From Ceratorhiza oryzae-sativae (Eukaryota > Basidiomycota > Agaricomycetes > Cantharellales > Ceratobasidiaceae): a DNA stretch of 64,000 nt. Shown piece after piece: positions 10,801-21,475 of the stretch; positions within the stretch are counted from its first letter, which is position 1; the number at the start of each line of letters is the position of its first letter. The notes beneath the pieces are model-generated. The model saw only the letters and a list, made by a program, of their open reading frames with translations. It searched no databases and had not been told where the DNA came from. Location: positions 1 to 64,000 of the forward strand of contig JARWMV010000056.1 of NCBI GenBank assembly GCA_030998015.1, in the 5' to 3' direction. The position numbers were made by a program, and so were the translations under genes.

Positions 10801-12346
10801 ACAGTGTCTCGTAGGCGTTTCCGAGGTTGTTCAAGCAGCTTGGTTTATCTGGATGGCCCTCAGGAGTGAGTGCGACAGCTTGTGTCTTGCACTCGATTGC
10901 TGTGTGGAGATGCTCGAGCTCGCCCAGACGATCAAACAGTGTCTGGTAGGCGTTTCCGAGGTTGTTCAAGCAGCTTGGTCTATGTGGATGGCCCTCAGGA
11001 GTGAGTGCGACAGCTTGTGTCTTGCACTCGATTGCTGTGTGGAGATGCTCGAGCTCGCCCAGACGATCAAACAGTGTCTCGTAGGCGTTTCCGAGGTTGT
11101 TCAAGCGGCTTGGTTTATCTGGATGGCCCTCAGGAGTGAGTGCGACAGCTTGTGTCTTGCACTCGATTGCTGTGTGGAGATGCTCGAGCTCACCCAGACG
11201 ATCAAACAGTGTCTGGTAGGCGTTCCCAAGGTTGTTCAAGCAGCTTGGTCTATGTGGATGGCCCTCAGGAGTGAGTGCGACAGCTTGTGTCTTGCACTCG
11301 ATTGCTGTGTGGAGATGCTCGAGCTCGCCCAGACGATCAAACAGTGTCTCGTAGGCGTTTCCGAGGTTGTTCAAATAGCCTGGTTTATCTGGATGGCCCT
11401 CAGGAGTGAGTGCGACAGCTTGTGTCTTGCACTCGATTGCTGTGTGGAGATGCTCGAGCTCGCCCAGACGATGAAACAGTGTCTCGTAGGCGCTTCCGAG
11501 GTTGTTCAAATAGCCTGGTTTATCTGGATGGCCCTCAGGAGTGAGTGCGACAGCTTGTGTCTTGCACTCGATTGCTGTGTGGAGATGCTCGAGCTCGCCC
11601 AGACGATCAAACAGTGTCTGGTAGGCGTTTCCGAGGTTGTTCAAATAGCCTGGTTTATCTGGATGGCCCTCAGGAGTGAGTGCAACAGCTTGTGTCTTGC
11701 ACTCGATTGCTGTGTGGAGATGCTCGAGCTCGCCCAGACGATCAAACAGTGTCTCGTAGGCGCTTCCGAGGTTGTTCAAATAGCCTGGTTTATCTGGATG
11801 GCCCTCAGGAGCGAGTGCCACTGCCCGCATGTGACAGTAAATCGCATCAAAGATGTCCTCGGTCCTACCAATGCACTTGTACAAGAGCAGGTGTGCACAA
11901 CCCAAGTTGCCTAGACAGGCACCCATTTTCGCATGGTTCTCCGATTTCGTTTGAATCCACTGCACGTAGTTGCTCATCGCTTCATACATATCGCTCGGGT
12001 TCCGTCGTCGTTGCGCCAGCTGCAGATAAAATGTACCAAGGACCAAGTAATATTCCGTTGCGTCTCCTGCCTCGCTTTCGTGATCACCAATCGTGCTTGC
12101 GTTTGAGTAAATTGCCGGGTTCAGGTCATGCATCTGTCCTAACCTTCGAAAGGCTGCTTCGCTATAGTCGGCCATATGCTCTGGGGGTCCAAGGCCTTGG
12201 TGCGTATCACCCCAATTCGCCCTGTTTTGATGTTGATTTTCAGTTGGGAGTCGGGTTGGCCGTTTTGCATTCTGTGGATCTTTCTTTAGCCGCGTGCTTA
12301 TGTCCCCGGGCCGATCTTCTCGTGTCAACTCGAATGTGTCGCACAT
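7853..12346 (-). CDS. TPR-CHAT protease-like protein, two exons, about 1480 residues
   Basis: Exon 1 is 12346-8690 and exon 2 is 8638-7853 on the minus strand. The 51-bp intron (8639-8689) has a GTATGT donor, a TAAC branch site and a CAG acceptor, in phase 0. The N-terminal about 170 residues are followed by sixteen 45-residue TPR units (9671-11830), a helical linker, and a C-terminal CHAT domain (a clan CD cysteine peptidase related to caspases and separase). The catalytic histidine lies in HFACHA and the catalytic cysteine in LSACQTA, both in exon 2, so the protease site looks intact. TPR-CHAT proteins bind regulatory partners through the repeats. In bacteria such proteins are activated by RNA-guided complexes, while in basidiomycetes they are numerous and mostly uncharacterised. 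The start is the first ATG of the long frame; an upstream exon is possible. Confidence 0.9.
9671..11830 (-). repeat. Sixteen tandem 135-bp repeats encoding TPR units
   Basis: The 135-bp period is exact. Each unit encodes 45 residues with the core LNNLGNAYQTLFDRLGELEH, and the only variation is at a few positions (DKPGY, DKPSC, DKPSR or HRPSC; D/H before RL; SAYE, NAYQ or NAYE). Such uniformity at DNA level, including silent sites, points to recent expansion or gene conversion within the gene. The degenerate first unit (LAPEGHP) and the last (IECMNQAV) mark the array edges. Confidence 0.92.
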
Positions 12347-13744
12347 CTCCCCATTTGATGCACCCGGGCCCTCCTCCAGGCACCGAGCAGGCTGATCCTA
12401 TGTATTAGTATGGTGTGCTTAGCGTGCGATGGTGGGCTTATTCAATCAAACTCGCCTCAACGTGGTTGGCACATATCTCTGCCTTTGTTAAATGGTATGC
12501 CGACGGCTGGTCCAACTGTCGGTTTCCGGTGTCAGTCAAATGTCTTGAACTGTTTCCAACCACTCGAAACTTACAGATCGGTTCTGGGATTCGTACACAT
12601 TCAAATGTCAACATGTATTCTAAACCGCTAGCGTTGGCACGGAAAATCGCTTACCTCCATCCCATGTGGCTGAACAGGTTACGATCCAGTTTCTTACTCA
12701 AGAATATATGGGTTTATCGTTGGATGGATTGGTCTTTTGGGATTCTGACTCTGTGCAAGCTGGGTGAGCCTGGAATTATATATTAACGAATGAAGCCGAT
12801 CTATGCGGTGTCCGGCGTCTACTTATCACCATTTCCCGAAGGAGCGCTCGTCGCCCGGCTCCTATCCTTGGTCTGATGCCAATCCCTGATGCGCGGGATT
12901 CTGCAGGAGAAATTTTTACACGCCACGCTCTTGACTGACACCAAGGAGCTAAACCCACCATCCAAAAATCTGGTTCAGGCGGCACCTCGCTTATTGAAGC
13001 GCGCCAAACACGAGAGCGCTTCAATAAGACCTAGCGCGGGTGATCAAAGCGGTTAAGCTCGAGTATAGTAGCGCATACAAGTTACGGGTACAGGTTGCTG
13101 GAGATTCATGCGACACATTCATTCAGTTTTAGAGTACGGAGAACAAGGACGAGAATACGCGGGTGTTATAACTCGTGTAAAGCTAAGACATGAATATCGG
13201 ACAACAGGCGGAGGGAGAAGAACGATATCGATATGACATCGATGATAGACCGTGTATATTCAACAGCCCCGGCTAGCGTCAGCAGATGCACGGGGTTCAA
13301 GCGGGGAAACCATCCCGAATGATTTGCGTGTATCACAAAAGTGTCCGAAGAGTCTGATAGTCACTATAGGCCTATATAATGTGGATATACCACACTGTGC
13401 TAAGAAAACATAAGCATCCTGACAATCGGCTTGGATTTTGCACGCTACAACGGATTTTCAAGTGAGCAACCATGTGCATATATGACCATTTTACCAAACT
13501 TTACCATGCATCACGTCCATTTAAAGTCAAGAAATTCCCGGTTTGTCAATGGCCCGGTACCAGGGCGAACTACTCAGAAATTGCTGGTAGAATTTGGTTT
13601 CGTTCCTCGCAGCAATCCCAGTCGAGGGAGGGGAACGATGGTGGGGGTGGGGGGTGGGCCGGAAATAATGGCGCGGAGGAAAAAGACTTTCGGGCGGGGG
13701 AGACTGAGTCTGGTGAACCTCCACTGAACAAACCTGGAGCGTAC
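12347..13744. other. Region without a recognised gene, upstream of the TPR-CHAT gene
   Basis: It should contain the promoter of the minus-strand CHAT gene at its left edge. Short frames at 12410-12786 and 12776-13024 have no recognisable domain and no splice-supported extension. I see no transposon ends in this stretch. Confidence 0.4.
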
Positions 13745-14200
13745 TATTATTCATTGCCATATATGGGCAACCTGAGTGCCAGGGCCTCTGTACGATGCAG
13801 ACACCCAATTTTTTTGGATCCCAAAAAGGGCCACTTTTTGACTAATTTGCCCAAGAATAGTGGTCTTACAGCGCATATAATATGGATGTTTTGCACAAGG
13901 TAGCTTAAATTGTCAAAATGATCCAGTTCAGGGAGACGGAGACCAGGACTGGCTCGTGTGATTTTGTGTGATTCTTAGTCCTGTCAAAAGAATGAAGAGC
14001 TATTACTTGCATACCCCTCATGAAAATGGACGTTCAAGCCAAATTCCAGTATTTAGGTGAAACATCCAGATTTCATGTCGGTATAACCACTATAACTGGC
14101 TATATTGGTCAGAAAGAGGCCCTTTTGAGGATCCAAATTTTTTGGACGTCTGAGCTGTACAGAGGGCATTATTCGGGACAACCGACCATTGGCGACGATA
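13745..14200. repeat. Large imperfect inverted repeat (foldback-like)
   Basis: The left arm, about 13745-13905, and the reverse complement of the right arm, about 14040-14200, align over roughly 160 bp. Shared blocks include CCTCTGTAC, TTTTTTGGATCC, AAAGGGCC, ATAGTGGT and TGGATGTTT. The spacer is about 134 bp. There is no coding capacity. It could be a foldback or MITE-type element, or two opposed copies of one repeat. Confidence 0.65.
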
Positions 14201-15134
14201 CGCTTTGTGTAGAGGGTCGTCAGGGTGAGATTCAGAGAATCACATCGGTCGAGAGCGCTCACCGTAAAGCAAATCATCTGGAGAGCGTGTGATGGGTGTA
14301 TGCTAGGATGAATCATATCAATCGTGACCTCAGGACGATGGAAGCTTCAGTCGACCTACATGCACGGTCCTGGACCGCATCGCCCATGAACTCTGGTCTA
14401 CGAAATATGCCCAAGACTGAAATTTACCAGAAGTCTGAAGACTCACAGTTACCGATCGAGCTGATATGGATTCGGCACCTTGGTCGGTTTGGGACAGGGG
14501 TAGGGGGCGTGCTCTTTGGGGGTAGGAGTGTCAATAATATAAAAGCAGGTGTAGATGGGTTATATTTGAGGCAGTATTAAACATATTTCTGGGCCGAAAA
14601 CGAGCAAGAAGCTTACCATTGGATAAAAACGGGCGAAATGGAGGCCTAGCACGAGTGTAGTAGGTGTCTGGAATGGGAGTGCGTCGATGCCGCTTGGATA
14701 TCTGTCGTGTGAAAAGCATGAGATGAGGCACAGATTACCGAGCCAAATCGAACTAACGCATCGGCAGCACATCGGCGCCTTGCCAATGTAGCGTGTTTCG
14801 GAACATATGCTATGTTCCAAAAGAGGAATAATGAGCTTTCGTCTTGATTCTCGAAAAAAGAATCATACATGAACGGTATTTGTCCGAATCGCCCGCCAGC
14901 ATACATCTGCAAAAGGGATTAGTCACTGCCAAAGACACCTCAAACCGGACTTGCTATTAAAGCACCAAGCACGCCAGACAGCCCGGTTTGCTGAAGAAGG
15001 GTGAAGCAGATCGTTTATTTTTTGGATTTGAAAATTTCGAGTGTTTTTTTATTTTATTTTTTTAGTTTGTTGTTTTGGGGTGTGAGCGAAAGCAGACAAC
15101 CACCTGATGATAGAGGCGAATGGACATTGGAATA
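14201..15134. other. Region without a recognised gene
   Basis: Short overlapping frames on both strands (14296-14580 plus, 14531-14912 minus) lack domains. The stretch after about 15000 is T-rich and lies just downstream of the stop codon of the minus-strand host gene at 15135, so it probably includes that gene's 3' untranslated region. Confidence 0.4.
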
Positions 15135-15471
15135 TTAGTAAGCGGCGATGAAGCCGCCGCCCACTTTCAGGATGGCAAAGTCATCGTAGTCGGTGTAGTA
15201 GCTAGAAGCTTTGGAAATCCTAGCGCTATTGAGGGCGAGCGTAGGGCGGGAGTAGGTGGGAATGGGCGGAGAACTGGACTCGGGCGACGACGGGAGGGTC
15301 TCGGTGCCGGAAGAGTCGGCTGCGCGGTTGGTCGATCCACCATCAAGTACGGAGCGGTGCTTGAACCGAGGCTTGGCTTTCTCGTCGTTGTTGCCGCGGT
15401 TGTCACCATCGTCACGATCGCCGTTGTCAACCGTATTCACGTGTTTGGGCACATCAACAGGGTTCGTTAGG
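15135..15471 (-). pseudogene. C-terminal exon of a host gene split by copia-1
   Basis: A minus-strand frame ending in TAA at 15135-15137. It encodes a low-complexity D/N/S/P-rich tail (DNGDRDDGDNRGNN, SSPESSSPPIPTYS) and then a more ordered C-terminus. The frame is open through the copia-1 target duplication (TTAGG, 15467-15471) and resumes in the same frame at 53700-53857 once the 38-kb insert is removed. I do not recognise the protein; it looks like the disordered end of a larger one. Its start inside the LTR is an artefact. Confidence 0.6.
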
Positions 15472-15751
15472 TATTGAACGAGCTCCGTGCTCATATCGAT
15501 GTTATATCGATGTTGTTCCTTTTCTCTCCGTCGGTCGTCCGATATTCATGTCTTAACTCCATATGTAAATACAATAGCTAGATACACCCGTTTATTCTCC
15601 GTTGTCTCGTATATATAAATGAATGAACTTGTCGCCTAAATTCATAAGCGACTTTTACCTGTTTACTTGTGTGCCTTATTCCTCGAGCTTAATCGCTTTT
15701 TACACTTCGCTAAGTACACTCGAAGCGTATCCTACTTCGTTCGCTTCAATA
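15472..15751 (+). repeat. copia-1 5' LTR, 280 bp
   Basis: It runs from TATTGAACG to CTTCAATA. Compared with the 3' LTR there are three substitutions, all transversions. A TATATAAAT box lies near the middle. The primer-binding site follows without a gap. Confidence 0.9.
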
Positions 15752-15766
15752 GGTTATGAGCCCCGA
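15752..15766 (+). other. copia-1 primer-binding site (initiator tRNA-Met, anticodon arm)
   Basis: GGTTATGAGCCCCG starts directly after the LTR. It is complementary to the anticodon stem-loop of eukaryotic initiator tRNA-Met (GGGCTCATAACC), not to its 3' end. This is the internal-cleavage (half-tRNA) priming known for Drosophila copia and Ty5. The same motif is at 60647 in copia-2. Confidence 0.8.
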
Positions 15767-16859
15767 GCTTTATTGAGCTCGTCGTTGCCCAAACTGTCAA
15801 ACCCACAGCTTTCTACACCCGACCAGTCGCCTCGCTCGTCTCCTACGTTGTCCGATCAACACATTCAGAATCTACTCAACGCTACAGGTGTCACTGACGA
15901 CTTCGCGGATTTTACACTTAACCTGGCTGGCTTTGAGGTCCCGTTACCTCCTACGCCTTCCGACGCATCGTCCCCGGATACTGTCGAGCTCGAATTACAA
16001 GATCAAGTCCTCTCGCTCCAGTTAGGCTCTACCGAATACCATTTTGCAAGCCATCAGTTCGATCTCTACGAACAACTTCTAGAAGCACATACACGCACCG
16101 AGGTCCAACAATTACCCTACGAGGACCGTTTATATCTACTAGCCTTTACCCAGCTTGGCCTTCCGTCGCCCACTGAAACTACTGTCAAGCCTTTTACCTT
16201 TCCTGCTGTCGCTCCTGCGCCTGTTATGTCGACCACTATTATTACCGATAAGAACTATTCCATTGCCAAGCTACATGGCCAAGACGACTATTAAGTCTGG
16301 CGCATACACATGGAGGACATGTTCCAAGACGTTGATGTCTGGGATATCATCAATGGCACTACCACACGCCCCACCAAGACTACTGGCTCTGCACAAGCCA
16401 CTTGGGACAAGAAGAATAAGGCCGCACTTGGCGCCTTACGTCGTCGTGTCAATACTGGACCTATGATCCATGTTGCCCAAGCTGAACGGGTTGCAGACGC
16501 CTGGAGTATACTCAAAAATCAATACCAATCTTTAGGCATCGCAGCTATGACTATGCTACAAAATTGTTTTACTTCCCTTCGTATGAACGAGGGCAACAAC
16601 CTCGAATCCCATATCAAGGAGCTACGAAAAATCTTCAATGACCTTAATATAGCGCTCCTTGCCGAATTGTTGGACCGATTGAGGGAGATCGAGTTCTCCA
16701 ACAGCTCCTTGTATTGCTGCCCGAATCATGGCAAATACTTGTATCCATCATTCCACAGCGTCCTGAAACAGGCGACACCAACAGATCAAGATTATCCATT
16801 GATATCCAGTCACGTCTACTCACTGAATACCATTGCTGAAAATCCTCACAAAGTGAAAA
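15756..16859 (+). pseudogene. copia-1 gag, part 1
   Basis: The frame runs through a long acidic N-terminal region to a copia Gag core (about 16240-16700) with a KNYSIAKLHGQDDY-like motif just before an in-frame TAA (16292-16294), followed by AWSILKNQYQSLG-type capsid helices. A frameshift near 16670 shifts the end (LQQLLVLLPESWQILVSII) into the next frame. There is another TGA at about 16836. At 16859 it is cut by the LTR of element X and continues on the minus strand at 30818. Confidence 0.82.
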
Positions 16860-17135
16860 TGCTATGACCCGTAAGAGGGATTGTACTTAAACCAACAGAT
16901 ATGATGAGGGGGATGCAAAGGTATTTCGACCTGCAGAGCAGGTGCGAAATCCTTGGCTATATGTATTCACACTGTAACATACAATCGAATCGTAGTACAT
17001 AAGCATAACTGTACATAAGAGGAAATGGTATCAATAAAGAAGAGAGGTGAAGCCTCAACACTGCCAAATGGGATCCTAGACCATATGGTCACTGGTATTT
17101 GTCTGGGGTAAGGCTGATAGTCATGGCTCACAACA
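16860..17135 (-). repeat. 3' LTR of element X (LTR-X), 276 bp
   Basis: On the minus strand it starts TGTTGTGAGCC and ends GGGTCATAGCA. The purine tract AAAGGGGGGACAG lies just upstream of it. It differs from the 276-bp copy at 30819-31094 at 18 positions, 16 of them transitions. Confidence 0.9.
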
Positions 17136-17146
17136 CTGTCCCCCCT

Positions 17147-18635
17147 TTAGGACCTCTTGGAGGATTTCAAGAGTCCTTTACAAGGCTCAGCTGAGCCCTT
17201 CTGTTTAGCCAATCTCAGACGCTCCTTATTGTAGTCCTTTACTGCATCCTTTGCCCCAGTAAGATCCTCCTCCCATAGCCATTCATTCTCTTCAGGCCAA
17301 AGCCAACCCAGAACAAGATATTTCCACCTTCCACACTTGCGTTTGCCATCTATAATTTGTTTGACCTCTTGAACATTATCTTCACCAGTAGGTGTTTCTA
17401 TTGCTGGAGGAGGTGGAGGCACTTGTACAGGGTCAACTTGGTATGGAGAGAGTTTGCCAATATAGAAGACATCATGGACCTTCATTGATGCTGAACAGCT
17501 CCAAACGGTACACAGCTGGGGAGATTTGCTCAGTGATCTTGAATGGCCCTAGTCTCTGGTGGTCAAGTTTTTTGGATGGTCTTTGGGTTTGAATATTTTT
17601 TGCATCTAGCCAAACTTTGTCCCCAATTTTGAAATCAGGTAGCACATTATTGTTTCCAGCTTTCATATGCTCCTTAGCCATGTGAAGTGAGCTAAGGACT
17701 TCATTCTGAACTTGGGCAAGTTGCTTGATATGCTCCTCAGCTGCAGGCACACTAGTGATTTCTCCTGTGGGTGTCATTGAGGGGTGTTGTCCATACAAGG
17801 CAAAGAATGGAGAAGTGCCTGTTGCACTGTGAGATGCATTATTATAGGAGAATTCTGCTGTAGACAACTATTTAACCCAGTCATCCTGTTTGTGGGATAC
17901 AAATTCCCTCAGGTAGTGCTCTACTGTCTGGTTAACCCTTTCAGTTTGACCATCTGTCTCTGGATGAAAGGCAGATGATAAGCTAGGTCGTATCCCAAGT
18001 CCCTGGTAGAGTGCCTTCAGGAAATGGCTTTTGAACGTAGGACCATGATCAGATATGGTTTGGTCAGGTGTACCATGCAGCTTCCACACATTGTCAAGGA
18101 ATAATTGGGCTAGTTCTGACACATTCATAGACTCTTGGCAGGGAATGAAGTGACCAAACTTGGTGAAGGAGTCAATGACAACCAAAATACTGTCATAATT
18201 GGCTGACTTTGGGAGCTTGACAATCATATCATATGAGATTATTGAGAATGGGCAAGTGGGTACTGTTAGTGTTTGCAAAGGCACAGGTACTGGTTTGGCA
18301 GGTCAAAAGCACTGGCAGGTATCACAGTGCTCAACATAGCAATTTATCCAAGCCTTCATTCCTAGCCAATAATAATTCCAAGATACAAGTTCAAGAGAGC
18401 GTGCCTGTCCTGGATGCCCAGATATTGGAGAATCATGATATAGTAATAAGAGCAAGCACTTAATCTTCTCATCATCAGGAACTACCACTCGGTTTTGGTA
18501 ATGCAGTAAGCCATTTTGGAGTACATAGTCTTTGAACTTTGCCTGCACAGTGGCTGGAGCCTTGTCTGGAGAGTTCCCAAGGAAGTGTAGGATTGACTCT
18601 AAGGAAACATCCTCAGGAGTACTGACATGTATCAT
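17147..18635 (-). pseudogene. Element X integrase and chromodomain
   Basis: Three adjoining minus-strand segments. 18303-18635 has the HHCC zinc finger (GHPGQARSLEL...CDTCQ). 17868-18284 has the catalytic core with first aspartate (YDMIVKLP), second aspartate (ISDHGPTF) and glutamate (HPETDGQTERVN). 17147-17867 has the C-terminal GPF/Y-like module (RLGPFKI) and a divergent chromodomain. In-frame stops separate the segments, so the enzyme is not intact, but the DDE residues are all present. Confidence 0.85.
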
Positions 18636-18701
18636 AGCCCTGATTTCCTCTTCTGTTGGTGCTTCAATTGTAGCTGCAACTATGAAATGTGACTCAGGAG
18701 T

Positions 18702-20010
18702 TGTTATGGATTATTAACATTTTTCTATTATTTTAGTCTGCTTTGCCAACCTCAAGCAATGCCTCTGTAATTTTCTTGAAATTGAATGAATTTGTATGTG
18801 TCTGAATTTGTACTATTTGGTTCCATTAAATAGTACAAAATCTCCTCTTTCCAACGCATATTTTATCGTGATTTTATCTTAAGAACTCAGAGAGATATAG
18901 AGGTTGCAATATTTCCTCTTATCAGGAGATATTGATTACAACATCGCGCCGCTCATATCTCGGCAACCGCTTATGCTATCAAAGCGATCTTATGCTCTAT
19001 CGATAGCTAATCTTCGGCGGTATCTGCTGCCCAAAGATCCTCGCGATCCACCGGATCCTCGCGCCGGAATGGCCCGAAGATCATTAGAATCTTACTGGAC
19101 CATCAATCAAGATCTAATGACTCCAGTGAGTCAGAAGAGCCTTCCAAATTGATCCAGAAGCTTCTCTGACTCACTTTATGACTCACTGAGATGTAGCCTC
19201 CATTCATTACATGTATATACTATGATAATATGATCTACAAGCCAATAGCAGGTCTCAGATGCATCAATGCCTTTGATCCACACCCTGTCTTTACTCTCAT
19301 ATCCTATACTGGGCTAGGGTGTACCCCAAGTATAGCAGTACCCTCTTTTGATGATCGCACTGGCATGCATGTATCTATTTGGCTCTGGAATGCCCTCCTC
19401 AGGGTATAAAAGGACCTCCTCTGAGGCCCTTCCAGACCACCCTCACTCCTCTACTCAACCCAGACCGGTTATTGGTTTTCTTTTTTCTCTTTCTATTTCT
19501 CTTGTCTGTGTGTGATTTCTTATATAACTAGTACTGAGGAATAAAGTACCATATTAGTTATATACTGTCTGATTCATTGTATCTTATATACAGAGATATA
19601 TAAGGATACAATATTGCCTGATTGAGCGTGACATTAAGTACCAGCTATTAGAGGAAATCTAAGTACCTGTAGCTGAGGAAGTACACGCATTAGGCAGCCC
19701 ACCATTTATCCTATAAGCTATCACTTAAGTCTAGTATTAAGATTAGTATCAGTTAGTCCAAGCAACTAGGGCTGAACTACATTTAAGATATCTAAGGGAA
19801 CCTGACCATAGTAGTCTTGCTCTTTATACCTATAAATTAGTCAGTTTACACTGTGAAAGATTAAGACTACCTTGAGTGTTACTTGATCGCATTGCAACTA
19901 TTTTGAGCCTTCTTACTCTAGTCTAAGAAGTATTGAGTATGATTAGTGTATACTAACATATCTACATTTGCTTAAGCTCTAGATATTCAAGTGTACCCTG
20001 ACCCATAACA
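18702..20010 (+). repeat. LTR-Z copy A, about 1.31 kb, inside element X pol
   Basis: It has termini TGTTATGGAT and GACCCATAACA. In this orientation a TATA box (19405-19410) is followed by AATAAA (19540-19545), as expected for the U3-R-U5 order of an LTR, so it is a solo LTR of an otherwise absent retroelement. It replaces the RNase H region of X. The flanks GGAGT and GTTCA do not match, consistent with a deletion at the insertion site. Three other copies are at 23621, 31199 and 56959. Confidence 0.85.
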
Positions 20011-20116
20011 GTTCATCAAATGCCAACTGTTACATTGTTCCCCAAGTCCATGGAGTGCCCTTGGTGGTTAGATCATGGAGTGAACAAGCTATCCAACTAA
20101 AAGATTTTATGAACCA

Positions 20117-20920
20117 TCAGTAGAAGTTAACAAATCCTAAGAAGGATTGAACCTCTTTAACTGAGGTTGGAACTGGCCATTCCTTAACTGCTTTAACTTT
20201 AGCTTTGTCCATAGAAATTCCATCAACAGAAATAATAAGCCCCAGGTATGGTACTGTAGTGACATTGAAGAAGCATTTAGACACCTTGCAGAACAGTTGA
20301 TTTTCTTTCAAGTGTCAAAGAACCTCTTGGACATGCACAGCATGTTTGGATGGATCTTTGGAAAAGATAAGAATATCATCCAGGTAGACAATGACTGTAA
20401 TATCTAGTAGATCACAAAGCAGGTCATTCATGAAGTGCTGGAATGCTGCTGGTGCATTGGTTAGCCCAAAGGGCATAACCAAATATTCAAAGTGTCCAAA
20501 TTTTGTGCAAAATGCAGTCTTCCACTCATCACCTTCACAAACCCTGACATTATTGTAACCCCAGCGCAGGTCTAGTTTTGTGAATACTTTGGCACCTTGG
20601 AGCTTAGCAATCAAGTCATCTTGCCTAGGGAGTAGGTACTGGTTTTTGATAGTAATATCATTGAGTTTATGGTAGTCCACTACCAGCCATAATGAGCCAT
20701 CAGCCTTTTTCACAAACATGACTGGAGCACCAGCTGGGGATTTACTGTGCCTAATCTTGCCTGTGGCTACGCCCTCATCAATCATCTCTTTGAGAGCATC
20801 AGATTCTGCTGGGGTCATGCTATAAATTGGCCCAAATGGTGGGACTTTGCCTTCCTCTAGGTCAATAGGGATATCATATTCCCGATGAGGTAGGAGTTGT
20901 TTAAATTCTTCTTCCCCCAA
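20117..20920 (-). pseudogene. Element X reverse transcriptase
   Basis: The Ty3-type RT is nearly complete, with [46 protein letters not shown] and an intact YLDD active site ([13 protein letters not shown]). A stop at 20312-20314 separates it from the thumb segment (20117-20311, LGLIISVDGISMDKAK...SFLGFVNFY). It overlaps the protease frame by 20 bases. RNase H should follow but is lost at the LTR-Z insertion. Confidence 0.88.
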
Positions 20921-21437
20921 AGACTGTTAAGAATTCATGATATTCTGCAGGGATATGATCAGCTAGTAGAGTTGGCAAGGTCTCATATGGCTCCTCCATA
21001 GCCAACTGGAGAAATTCAACAGAGCAGGATGATTGACAGTAGGCACTTGGGAATGTAATATGCAGCTTCTCCCAATCTATGTCTGGATTGTGCCATTGCA
21101 GCCAGTCAAGGCCAAGAACAGTTTCAAAATTACCAGTATTACAAACATGGAAACATTGAAGGTTCTCATATGTATCTAGGCATACAAGTAGTTCAACTGC
21201 ATGCCATATTTTTCCTAATGGTTTGCCCTCTATGTTCAGGACACGTTTAGGGCTCTCTAGCTCTATTAAAGGTAGCTTGAGGCATCTTGCAAGGTTGCTA
21301 TTAATGAAGCAGAGGGATGCTCTAGAGTCTATTAGTGCTTGAGTTGGTTTTTCTGCTTTATCAATAGTGAGAGAGATGGGGGCAATAAAATTCTTTTTTA
21401 ATGACAATGTACATATCTCTATCATCTCAGACTTCAA
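20901..21437 (-). pseudogene. Element X aspartic protease
   Basis: A Ty3/gypsy retropepsin-like domain. The active-site triplet reads DSRAS (ALIDSRASLCFINS) where DSGAS is expected, a glycine-to-arginine change that should disable it. The second half has the usual VLGLDWLQWHNPDIDW block. Its C-terminus overlaps the RT frame. Confidence 0.8.
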
Positions 21438-21475
21438 TCTCCTTCAGGACTTTGCACATGCAGTTGTACAAGTCC

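Noticed and set aside
9671..11830. Regular direct repeats as a possible CRISPR array or satellite
   Set aside because: The unit is 135 bp with no unique spacers and encodes TPR helices in frame; the genome is eukaryotic.
9665..11914. A 749-codon plus-strand open frame across the TPR repeats
   Set aside because: It is the antisense of the TPR array. The 135-bp unit is a multiple of three and happens to lack stops in this frame, so the frame stays open through all sixteen copies. The minus strand has the TPR and CHAT domains and a proper intron.
13527..13808. Frames overlapping the left arm of the foldback repeat
   Set aside because: Low-complexity composition from G-rich sequence, no splice support and no domain.
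15120..15470. Plus-strand frames over the host C-terminal exon
   Set aside because: They are shadows of the minus-strand exon, whose frame is supported by an in-phase intron and by continuity across the copia-1 target site.
18904..19152. An 82-codon open frame conserved in all four LTR-Z copies
   Set aside because: In the copies I checked it begins with TTG, not ATG, has no domain, and lies in the U3 part of an LTR. Conservation follows from the recent common origin of the copies. It is not accepted as a gene.
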